Shown piece by piece: positions 1 to 5,521 of a stretch of DNA of 36,387 nucleotides. The notes beneath the pieces were generated by a model. The model had not been told where the DNA came from. It ran no database searches and saw only the letters and a program-made list of their open reading frames with translations. The DNA comes from a virus: positions 1-36,387 of IMG/VR virus record IMGVR_UViG_3300048919_000230; one strand, 5' to 3'. Made by a program: the position numbers and the translations under genes. The number at the start of each line of letters is the position of its first letter. Position 1 is the first letter of the stretch.

Positions 1-65
1 GCAAGATGAGTAAAACCTATCTGGACAGGGTGCTGGCGATTATTGATGGAGATGAATTCGCTTAA
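1..65 (+). CDS. 3' end of an unidentified chromosomal gene (partial)
   Basis: One frame is open from base 3 and ends at TAA 63-65. The visible C-terminus reads KMSKTYLDRVLAIIDGDEFA. It lies outside the att repeat, so it belongs to the bacterial chromosome, and it points toward the tRNA remnant. In E. coli the neighbour beyond mug and ileX is yqjH, in this orientation, but this C-terminus does not match the YqjH end that I remember. I therefore leave the identity open. A strong hairpin terminator follows at 102-131. Confidence 0.45.
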   Translation, partial: KMSKTYLDRVLAIIDGDEFA

Positions 66-101
66 GCGGGTTTTTCAATGCACAACTCATCATTGATATC
101 A

Positions 102-131
102 GGGGGTTACGTTCTAACGTGACCCCCTTTT
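102..131 (+). terminator. Rho-independent terminator of the left flanking gene
   Basis: An 11-bp stem (GGGGGTTACGT at 102-112 with ACGTGACCCCC at 117-127, one G-T wobble) has a TCTA loop and is followed by TTTT. It lies 37 bases after the TAA of the partial gene and fits its transcription terminator. Confidence 0.8.
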
Positions 132-225
132 GCTTTCCAGAAAAGTAAAAGGGCAAACCATGGCAGGCTGTGGTTCCGCAGGCGGGACTTGAGGGGACAA
201 AACGGGGACAGTAAGCATAGAGAAC

Positions 226-252
226 AAAAAAGCCACTTTGTTAGAAGTGGCT
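226..252 (-). terminator. Terminator hairpin of the original tRNA transcript, left copy
   Basis: On the minus strand AGCCACTT and AAGTGGCT form an 8-bp stem (231-238 and 245-252) followed by a T run, the complement of A226-A230. It resembles the hairpin at 34055-34074 but has a different loop. The left copy is therefore probably the chromosomal tRNA terminator, displaced by the prophage. Confidence 0.65.
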
Positions 253-325
253 TAATTATATGATTTTAAAGCTAAAATTTGGTGGCCCCTGTTGGGTTTG
301 AACCAACGACCAAGCGATTATGAGT
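246..325. repeat. attL: left copy of the 80-bp att direct repeat, with tRNA-Ile2 3' remnant
   Basis: Bases 246-325 are identical to 34068-34147 by direct comparison. Bases 280-325 are the 3' 46 bases of the tRNA gene on the minus strand, from the anticodon loop to the encoded CCA. The remnant stops abruptly at 325, where phage sequence begins. The tRNA gene stays whole on the right because the phage supplies the same 3' segment. This is the usual outcome of tyrosine-integrase insertion at a tRNA gene. Confidence 0.92.
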
Positions 326-377
326 TCCTATCAGGACAACCAAAAATCAATAATTTACTTTATTTATCATTGATATG

Positions 378-413
378 GTTTGCATCTGTTTGCCAATAAA
401 TGCCCTTTTTTGC
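378..413 (-). promoter_or_regulatory. Probable Apl binding array at the left attachment arm
   Basis: Four hexamers ending in TGC are phased at exactly 10 bp: GTTTGC at 378, GTTTGC at 388, AAATGC at 398, TTTTGC at 408. Their reverse complement, GCAAAC, is the motif phased at 10 bp near the pL promoter (3553-3598). In phage 186, Apl is known to bind both the pR-pL region and att, where it acts as the excisionase. The assignment to Apl is inference from this shared motif and the context. Confidence 0.55.
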
Positions 414-422
414 CATTTACAT

Positions 423-440
423 CGCCATTTTATCGCCACT
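423..440 (+). repeat. Arm-type repeat, left (possible integrase arm site)
   Basis: CGCCATTTTATCGCCACT at 423-440 recurs exactly at 34017-34034, in the same orientation, inside the prophage at the other end. A degenerate copy lies at 33988-34003. Short repeats on both phage sides of the att core are typical of integrase arm-type sites. No binding data are available, so this is inference. Confidence 0.45.
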
Positions 441-457
441 GCAATCTTAGAAAAAAT

Positions 458-1807
458 TCATTCGGAAGGGAGAAATGCATCAATATGCAAGAAAGCGTCT
501 CCTGAAATTTCTTTTAAGATATCCTGATACGTCTCTTTTTCTTCTAAAACACCAGCCAAAGCTTTTTCTTTTATTAATGGTATCGATTTAAATGCATTAT
601 CTACTATTTTCTCTGAATAAGTCGCTCTGTAAGTGCTAGCTTTGTAAATACCTACGAGTAGACTAAAGCACTGCTTATTGGTAAGGATCTTAGACACTTC
701 TTCATCAGCGTTAATAATAAATTTAGCAAAGGTATTTGCACTGGTGAAATCATAAGCTCTAGCCTGATTCAGCAATATTTCAAATAGCTCATCCATCATC
801 CAAGAACAATTTTGTACGATTGGAAATAGGTCTATATTATACTTGAACTTGCTTATTATTGAATTAACTGAGCGCTTGAAGTGTCCTTGCGATTTTTCTG
901 GAGCAAGCTCTGAGATAACTCTAAGGTTTTGTAATGGGTGCTTTGATTTATTTATCGGGGTAGTTATGTCTGAGCTTTCATTGTTTTTTATAATGACCTC
1001 ATTTAGCCTTATATAAGTTGGTGGGCTAAGGTCTTCTATTAGTTTGTAGTTGCAGGATATGAGCACGACAATGCATTCTTCACGTTCTGTTTTATGTATT
1101 TGCTTTTCAATTAAAATTTTCTTCATCGATGCTAAAACCTCATCTTTTGCACCGACATAACCCATTCCTAATAAAAATCTTAGCGCGTTTTTTTTGATTG
1201 TTTCATTAGGGCTATCTAGATTGTATATTAGCTTGTTTAAAAGATATGGTAAGCCTTCCGGTGATAATCTCGATAATTCATGTTGAACAATTGTAGCATA
1301 ATCTGTGATTTTTAAAGTTGGAAACAAATTGCCTCCACCCAGGCTTTCTAATATCTCATCAGAAACTTGATGTGCAGATAATATTGGTTTTGATAAAAAC
1401 CTAGAAATGGATTCAGAGAAAACATACCTTGCTTCCTCCGCTGAAGGTGAATGCCCTGAGGGATGCGCAGACTTATTCCTTAAGCTGCCTAAGAGATTGA
1501 CGAAACTGGCATCTAACTTTGAGATTATATTTTCTTTAGATAAGCGATCGATCATTTCTTTCTCAAAAACAACCTGACTCTCTCTTAATGGAGTAATTTC
1601 ATCATAGATTTTCTTGGCGGTACTGTTTACTAAGGATAATCTATCTAGTTTTGTGTATATATTCTCATGAATTGTTATGAAAGACATTATGATGCATGCT
1701 CTATGTGCGTCAGCCATGTAGCAACGAAGAGCCTCACGCATATAACTTTGCATATCAATGTCTTCAATTGTACCAATTAATTCTTCCATATCTCTTAAGT
1801 AAGCCAT
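458..1807 (-). CDS. Unknown 449-aa protein with HEPN-like RNKSAH motif; candidate defence or accessory gene
   Basis: I do not recognise the family. The N-terminal 140 residues look all-helical and contain LRNKSAHP, with R110 and H115 in the R-x4-H arrangement of HEPN domains. Many HEPN proteins are RNases in toxin or antiphage systems. The remaining 300 residues look helical, possibly a repeat scaffold, without a clear motif. The start is supported by GGAG six bases before the ATG. The gene follows int on the same strand after 59 bases and lies between int and the attachment arm, where P2 has nothing. It is visibly more AT-rich than the phage core genes. A moron encoding an abortive-infection RNase fits, but a structural HEPN or a helical DUF is possible. 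Confidence 0.6.
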   Translation of the reverse strand: MAYLRDMEELIGTIEDIDMQSYMREALRCYMADAHRACIIMSFITIHENIYTKLDRLSLVNSTAKKIYDEITPLRESQVVFEKEMIDRLSKENIISKLDASFVNLLGSLRNKSAHPSGHSPSAEEARYVFSESISRFLSKPILSAHQVSDEILESLGGGNLFPTLKITDYATIVQHELSRLSPEGLPYLLNKLIYNLDSPNETIKKNALRFLLGMGYVGAKDEVLASMKKILIEKQIHKTEREECIVVLISCNYKLIEDLSPPTYIRLNEVIIKNNESSDITTPINKSKHPLQNLRVISELAPEKSQGHFKRSVNSIISKFKYNIDLFPIVQNCSWMMDELFEILLNQARAYDFTSANTFAKFIINADEEVSKILTNKQCFSLLVGIYKASTYRATYSEKIVDNAFKSIPLIKEKALAGVLEEKETYQDILKEISGDAFLHIDAFLPSE

Positions 1808-1866
1808 AAAGTACTCCGGTATGATGTGCTTGGTTTTAAAAATCTTATCTTGTTGTAACTGCGGAT

Positions 1867-2916
1867 CTAATCAAACACTGACTCATTGATGTTAATAATT
1901 TCTCTTTCCTCTCCACAGGATTTTTTTGATAGAGGGTTTAACTTAACCGCATCTTCTAGATGCTCTGGCGCAAAGTGCGCATATCGCATCGTCATTTTGA
2001 TGTCGGTATGCCCCAGCACACGCTGTAATACCAAAATATTACCGCCATTCATCATAAAGTGACTGGCGAATGTGTGGCGCAAAACATGGGTAAGCTGCCC
2101 AGCAGGTAGTTCGATTCCCGTTCTTTCCAGTGCAGACCGAAAAGCACCATAGCATTCACTAAAAAGTCGACCTTTTTTATCATTAGGAAGTGTCTCGTAA
2201 AGCTCTTTGCTAATGGGAACGGTGCGGTTTTTTCTGCCTTTCGTGTTGGTGTAGGTGATTTTGTATTTCGCGAGTTGGCTTTTTTTCAAACTTTCTGCTT
2301 CAGACCATCTCGCGCCAGTAGATAGGCATATTCTAACCACGGTTTCTAAATCAGGATGCTCATGCCGGTTACATTCCCCCAGTAGTACCTCAATTTGCTC
2401 TTGAGTTAGCCAAGCCATTTCCATTTCTTCCGTGCGGAAAGGGCGCATATTTTTCAGCGGATTTTCTCCCTTCCATTCTCCCAGGCGGTTTAGCTCATTG
2501 AATACTGCCCTAAAGTAGGCCAGTTCAAGGTTAAGGGTTCGGGGCGATACTTCCTTTACCCTATTAGAGCGAGCATGTTTTCCTTTTAACCGCTGCTCTC
2601 GATACCGGGAAAACATCTGCGCATCAAAATCGCGTGCGAGGGGTTCGCCCATGCACTCGAAAGCATGATGCATTGCCAACTGGCGTTTTAGACCGTCTTT
2701 CAAGGTAATGCCGTGAGCGCTATGCCATGCGTCAACCAGTTCTCTTAATGTGCGCCTGTCTTCCTTTTCCTCCTGCCAAGGGGTTTGAACGGTGTATTGC
2801 TCAAAGGCTAACGCCTCGCCTTTGGTGGCGAATTTCTTTCTGATGCGTTTGCCTTTTGCCCCGTTCGGGTAGATCTCACAAATCCAACCTCCAGCTGGAT
2901 TTTTACGGACTGCCAT
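1867..2916 (-). CDS. int: P2/186-type tyrosine integrase
   Basis: This site-specific recombinase inserts and excises the phage DNA at the tRNA att core. The protein has 349 residues, close to P2 Int. The N-terminal arm-binding and core-binding regions precede a catalytic domain with Arg203 (in STGARWSE), the HxxR box His277/Arg280 (HVLRHTF), His303 (VLGH) and the nucleophile Tyr312 (MRYAH). ATG at 2916 is preferred because GAGG lies seven bases upstream; an in-frame TTG one codon earlier is less likely. The start overlaps the TGA of cI by one base, so translation is probably coupled and both genes share the leftward lysogenic transcript. Confidence 0.95.
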   Translation of the reverse strand: MAVRKNPAGGWICEIYPNGAKGKRIRKKFATKGEALAFEQYTVQTPWQEEKEDRRTLRELVDAWHSAHGITLKDGLKRQLAMHHAFECMGEPLARDFDAQMFSRYREQRLKGKHARSNRVKEVSPRTLNLELAYFRAVFNELNRLGEWKGENPLKNMRPFRTEEMEMAWLTQEQIEVLLGECNRHEHPDLETVVRICLSTGARWSEAESLKKSQLAKYKITYTNTKGRKNRTVPISKELYETLPNDKKGRLFSECYGAFRSALERTGIELPAGQLTHVLRHTFASHFMMNGGNILVLQRVLGHTDIKMTMRYAHFAPEHLEDAVKLNPLSKKSCGEEREIININESVFD

Positions 2917-3491
2917 CAATTTACCTCGCTGTATACACCCACTACACGACCAATCAGTTTTATCTCGTCAATTCCACATTCAAACGGAACTTTACCGCCA
3001 GTAACATGTAGTTTTTTTCCGGGTAATAAAGTCAGTTCTCTGATGCTGGTTGCCCCCTCAATATTAACCAACCAGAGACCATCAGAAAGAGAGGCATCTT
3101 GTTCTATGAAGTTCAGTTTCCCATCGGCGCGAACAGCAAGACCTTTTGACATTTGTTTGCTAAAGAAATTGGCATCGATACTCAATGGTGAATTTTCTTC
3201 GAGTTTTCCGTCACTAAGGGTGAATGAATCGATTGTTTTGGGATCCGTTGATGCAGGTTTACCGTCGAATTCAGAACCTTGACCAGTCAACAGCCATCGC
3301 AGGCTTGCGCCAGTCTCTAAGGCGCATTGCACGGCGAAATCATAAGAAATAGTTCCCCGCGTATAGCGATTTTGTAGGGAGCTAGCTGCGATGTTGAAAT
3401 GGCGAGCTAACTGGATTTTTTGAGTAAAACCATATACTTGACAGATTCTATCCAGTAACTCGTCATTATTCACCTGAGTATCAAGTATCAA
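2916..3491 (-). CDS. cI: 186-type CI repressor
   Basis: The lysogenic repressor has 191 residues, against about 192 in phage 186. The N-terminal helix-turn-helix region (about residues 10-70, including QKIQLARHFNIAASSL) precedes a C-terminal oligomerisation domain (about 100-191) ending GRVVGVYSEVN, as I recall for 186 CI. 186 CI is not removed by RecA-driven cleavage; induction depends on a LexA-controlled antirepressor. That fits the separate LexA locus at 7.8 kb. The gene runs leftward into int. It is probably transcribed from pL near 3601 and, during establishment, from pE near 3904. Confidence 0.93.
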   Translation of the reverse strand: MILDTQVNNDELLDRICQVYGFTQKIQLARHFNIAASSLQNRYTRGTISYDFAVQCALETGASLRWLLTGQGSEFDGKPASTDPKTIDSFTLSDGKLEENSPLSIDANFFSKQMSKGLAVRADGKLNFIEQDASLSDGLWLVNIEGATSIRELTLLPGKKLHVTGGKVPFECGIDEIKLIGRVVGVYSEVN

Positions 3492-3502
3492 TTTCTATTC
3501 CT

Positions 3503-3538
3503 TTGGGTATTTACTAATATTCAATTGGGTATTAGTAT
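3503..3538 (+). promoter_or_regulatory. Candidate lytic promoter pR with CI operator repeats
   Basis: TTTACT at 3510-3515 and TAGTAT at 3533-3538 are separated by 17 bases and could be the -35 and -10 boxes for apl-cII. The same stretch has TTGGGTAT repeated at 3503 and 3525, 22 bp apart, and the inverted repeat TACTAAT/ATTAGTA (3512-3518 and 3531-3537). Overlap of operator-like repeats with a promoter between divergent cI and apl is what a CI-repressed pR should look like. Confidence 0.5.
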
Positions 3539-3552
3539 CGTTGCTAATTCGG

Positions 3553-3606
3553 GCAATCAGTGGCAGAAGTTGGCAAACAGAGACCATTGATTGCAAACAT
3601 TGTCAA
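3553..3606 (-). promoter_or_regulatory. Apl operator array and -35 box of lysogenic promoter pL
   Basis: GCA-starting hexamers are phased at 10 bp: GCAATC 3553, GCAGAA 3563, GCAAAC 3573, then GCAAAC at 3593 after one poor position. The motif matches the attL array at 378-413 in reverse orientation. On the minus strand a consensus -35 box TTGACA occupies 3606-3601, pointing to cI. The -10 is weak, which fits a promoter needing help from CII or CI. The pR-pL arrangement facing each other is that of phage 186. Confidence 0.5.
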
Positions 3607-3623
3607 AATGGGAATCATGCAAC

Positions 3624-3899
3624 ATGGCTTCTGAAATCGCAATCATCAAAATCCCGTCTCCTGTAGTCACGCTTCAGCAATTCGCGGAGCTTGAGGGTGT
3701 TTCCGAGCGTACTGCGTATCGTTGGACGACAGGCGACACCCCACGTGTACCAATTGAAAAACGTGTCATCCGGAAAGGTTGTAAGAAAGCCGGGGGGCCT
3801 ATCCGAATTTATTACGCTCGCTGGAAAGAAGAACAGCTACGTAAGGCTTTGGGGCACGCTCGTTTTCAGCTCATTATTGAGAATCCGTATTCACTTTAA
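3624..3899 (+). CDS. apl: Apl, Cox-like repressor and excisionase of the 186 type
   Basis: This small DNA-binding protein (91 residues from MASEIAI) carries a helix-turn-helix, LQQFAELEGVSERTAYRWTT. In phage 186, Apl represses pR and pL and is required for excision. The frame is open 33 bases further upstream, but the internal ATG at 3624 gives the N-terminus MASEIAIIK known from 186 Apl, so I chose it. It is the first gene of the rightward early operon and faces cI. Its likely binding arrays are visible at 3553-3606 and at attL. Confidence 0.88.
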   Translation: MASEIAIIKIPSPVVTLQQFAELEGVSERTAYRWTTGDTPRVPIEKRVIRKGCKKAGGPIRIYYARWKEEQLRKALGHARFQLIIENPYSL

Positions 3900-3905
3900 G
3901 TGAAT
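3889..3905. promoter_or_regulatory. Palindrome ATTCACT-N3-AGTGAAT (copy 1)
   Basis: ATTCACTTTAAGTGAAT is a perfect 7+3+7 inverted repeat over the apl stop codon and the predicted start point of pE. The same half-sites with the same spacing occur once more at 33711-33727, just ahead of ogr. I do not know a regulator with this site. Confidence 0.45.
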
Positions 3906-3946
3906 TATAAGGATGCAACATGTTTGATTTTCAGGTTTCCAAACAT
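3904..3946 (-). promoter_or_regulatory. Establishment promoter pE with CII binding palindrome
   Basis: ATGTTTG at 3920-3926 and CAAACAT at 3940-3946 form an inverted repeat with centres 20 bp apart. ATGTTTG is the half-site I recall for 186 CII. Leftward of it lies a perfect minus-strand -10 box TATAAT at 3909-3904, with no recognisable -35 (GAAAAT). The CII site thus straddles the -35 region of a leftward activator-dependent promoter, as 186 pE does. Transcription would cross apl antisense and then enter cI and int. Confidence 0.6.
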
Positions 3947-4429
3947 CCTCATTACGACGAAGCGTGCCGGGCCTTTGCGCAGCGTCACAACATGGCAAAG
4001 CTGGCCGAACGTGCAGGTATGAACATTCAAACGTTACGTAACAAGCTTAACCCTGAACAACCGCACCAGTTAACGCCTCGCGAAATCTGGACGCTTACAG
4101 ACCTGACCGAAGACTCAACCCTCGTTGATGGTTTTCTGGCGCAGATTCATTGTCTGCCATGCGTGCCAGTAAATGAGCTGGCTCAGGAAAAACTGCAAAC
4201 CTACGTCATGCGCGCCATGAACGAGCTTGGCCAACTGGCCGGCAACGCGGTTTCGCAAGAGCGCCTCACGCCATCGCGTAAAAACAGCATGATAGAGAGC
4301 GTGAACTCCGGGATTCGCATGCTTTCGCTGACCGCACTGGCATTGCAGGCGCGCCTCCAGGCTAACCCGGCTATGTCGAGCATGGTTGACGCCGTAAACG
4401 GCCTAGGCGCTTCTTTCGGGTATATGTGA
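3920..4429 (+). CDS. cII: 186-type CII, activator of lysogenic establishment
   Basis: The protein has 169 residues, the length of 186 CII. The helix-turn-helix region includes NMAKLAERAGMNIQTLRNKLN (about 24-44), followed by LTPREIWTLTDLTEDSTLVDG, typical of the phage CII regulatory family; the C-terminal half is helical and probably oligomeric. In 186 it activates pE to make CI early in infection. Its ATG is part of the left half of the CII operator at 3920-3946, so bound CII also covers its own start. It lies 20 bases after apl in the same operon. Confidence 0.92.
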   Translation: MFDFQVSKHPHYDEACRAFAQRHNMAKLAERAGMNIQTLRNKLNPEQPHQLTPREIWTLTDLTEDSTLVDGFLAQIHCLPCVPVNELAQEKLQTYVMRAMNELGQLAGNAVSQERLTPSRKNSMIESVNSGIRMLSLTALALQARLQANPAMSSMVDAVNGLGASFGYM

Positions 4430-4433
4430 GGCG

Positions 4434-4637
4434 ATGATGAACACTGAACCATCGTTCGCGTCCCTCTTGGTTAAGCAAAGCCCTTCCATGCATTACGGAC
4501 ACGGCTGGATCGCAGGGAAAAATGGTAAGCGCTGGCACCCCTCATATGGTCAGTCAGAACTGTTAAATAGTTTACAGACGAAGCGCAAACCGTCAGTGGT
4601 TGAAATTTTGCTGAGAATTATTAAGAGGTCAAAATGA
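4434..4637 (+). CDS. fil: Fil-like small early protein
   Basis: The protein has 67 residues and follows cII after four bases, the position of fil in phage 186. The segment SLLVKQSPSMHYGHGWIAGKNGKRWHP (about 10-36) resembles the phage filamentation protein Fil family. Expression of Fil in 186 inhibits host cell division. Two consecutive ATG codons begin the gene, with GAGG a few bases upstream. The stop overlaps the next ATG (ATGA). The assignment rests on memory of the family and synteny. Confidence 0.65.
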   Translation: MMNTEPSFASLLVKQSPSMHYGHGWIAGKNGKRWHPSYGQSELLNSLQTKRKPSVVEILLRIIKRSK

Positions 4638-5008
4638 ACGGATTAAATAGCACTGCTGGAAATATTCCGGTGGCAACGTTATTTAACAATTCTGATTGCT
4701 CAGAGGCAGAGCCGCAGACAATGAGCGGTGAGGAGTGTCTCGCCCGTTTTCATCAGAAATTAAAAATGACTGAAAATCGTGCACTAAGAAATTTTAATAA
4801 GCTGGATGATAATTTTAAATTTGTCGTCATGACACTGGCTAATCGCGCTAATCCCTGCGCATTTCGCACTGAAGAGATCGGCAAACCGTTTGAGTATTTC
4901 GACGTTAATCGCCGCAAAATGATAATTAACGCCATGAATGAAATTGCGCGCTGGGGAAGTATCCTCCCTCGCCGGTTTTCAATTCATGAATGCATATTAG
5001 CTAAATAA
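4634..5008 (+). CDS. Early phage protein of unknown function
   Basis: The protein has 124 residues and is translationally coupled to the fil-like gene through an ATGA overlap. The N-terminal 35 residues look flexible (NSTAGNIPVATLFNNSD); the rest looks helical, with an RRKMIINAMNEIARWGSILPRR segment near the C-terminus. Similar proteins are common in the early operons of 186-like phages (possibly DUF5347). I cannot assign a function. No catalytic or metal-binding pattern is visible. Confidence 0.7.
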   Translation: MNGLNSTAGNIPVATLFNNSDCSEAEPQTMSGEECLARFHQKLKMTENRALRNFNKLDDNFKFVVMTLANRANPCAFRTEEIGKPFEYFDVNRRKMIINAMNEIARWGSILPRRFSIHECILAK

Positions 5009-5072
5009 AAAAACGTAATTAATGGCGTAAACCCGCCGGGCATTCTTTTGCCCGAAATCTGGAGAAAGAACT

Positions 5073-5300
5073 ATGCAACAGGAATTACCAAAAATGTTTG
5101 TCGCTGAAAAAGAGCCGCTGAGCATGATGCTCGAAAAGGCAAAACGTGAAGAGCGCTGCGCGCGTGCTACTGCCGTTTCATCGCGCCTTGAGGCTCTGGC
5201 TGTATACATCACGCGCGAAGGTATGAGCGGCAACGAAGCGGCTGAATTACTGCGCCGCGAAGCCACCCGCTACGACAACGAATCTCAGGAGTTGCACTGA
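5073..5300 (+). CDS. DUF2732-like early phage protein
   Basis: The protein has 75 residues and is largely helical, with LEALAVYITREGMSGNEAAELLRREA and the C-terminus NESQELH, which I recall as conserved in DUF2732 proteins of P2-like phages. The function is unknown. GGAGAAAG precedes the ATG. The stop TGA overlaps the start of the next gene (TGATG), so the two are probably translated together just upstream of the replication gene. Confidence 0.75.
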   Translation: MQQELPKMFVAEKEPLSMMLEKAKREERCARATAVSSRLEALAVYITREGMSGNEAAELLRREATRYDNESQELH

Positions 5301-5521
5301 TGGCCGATGCAATGGATCTCATTCAGCAACGCGAGCAGGAAGAACGCGAGCGCCTTATCAGCATCGCGCGCAGCCGTATCTCTGCGCCTTCCCGCTTCAC
5401 CTGTGAGGATTGCGACGCACCAATCCCGAAAGCCCGCCGTATGGCGATACACGGCGTCGCACTCTGCGTGACCTGCCAGCAGATAGCAGAGCTCAAAACC
5501 AGACATTACCGGGGCGTGTAA
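5300..5521 (+). CDS. DksA/TraR-type C4 zinc-finger protein
   Basis: The protein has 73 residues: a helical N-terminus, then CEDCDAPIPKARR and CVTCQQ, a C-x2-C and C-x2-C zinc finger characteristic of short TraR/DksA-like proteins. Such proteins can bind the RNA polymerase secondary channel; P2 has a homologue in the same position (orf82). It overlaps the preceding gene and ends directly before the GTG of gene A. The role in the phage is not established. Confidence 0.85.
   Translation: MADAMDLIQQREQEERERLISIARSRISAPSRFTCEDCDAPIPKARRMAIHGVALCVTCQQIAELKTRHYRGV

Noticed and set aside
1-65. Naming the left flanking gene yqjH from E. coli gene order
   Set aside because: The visible C-terminus IIDGDEFA does not match the YqjH end that I recall; synteny alone is not enough.
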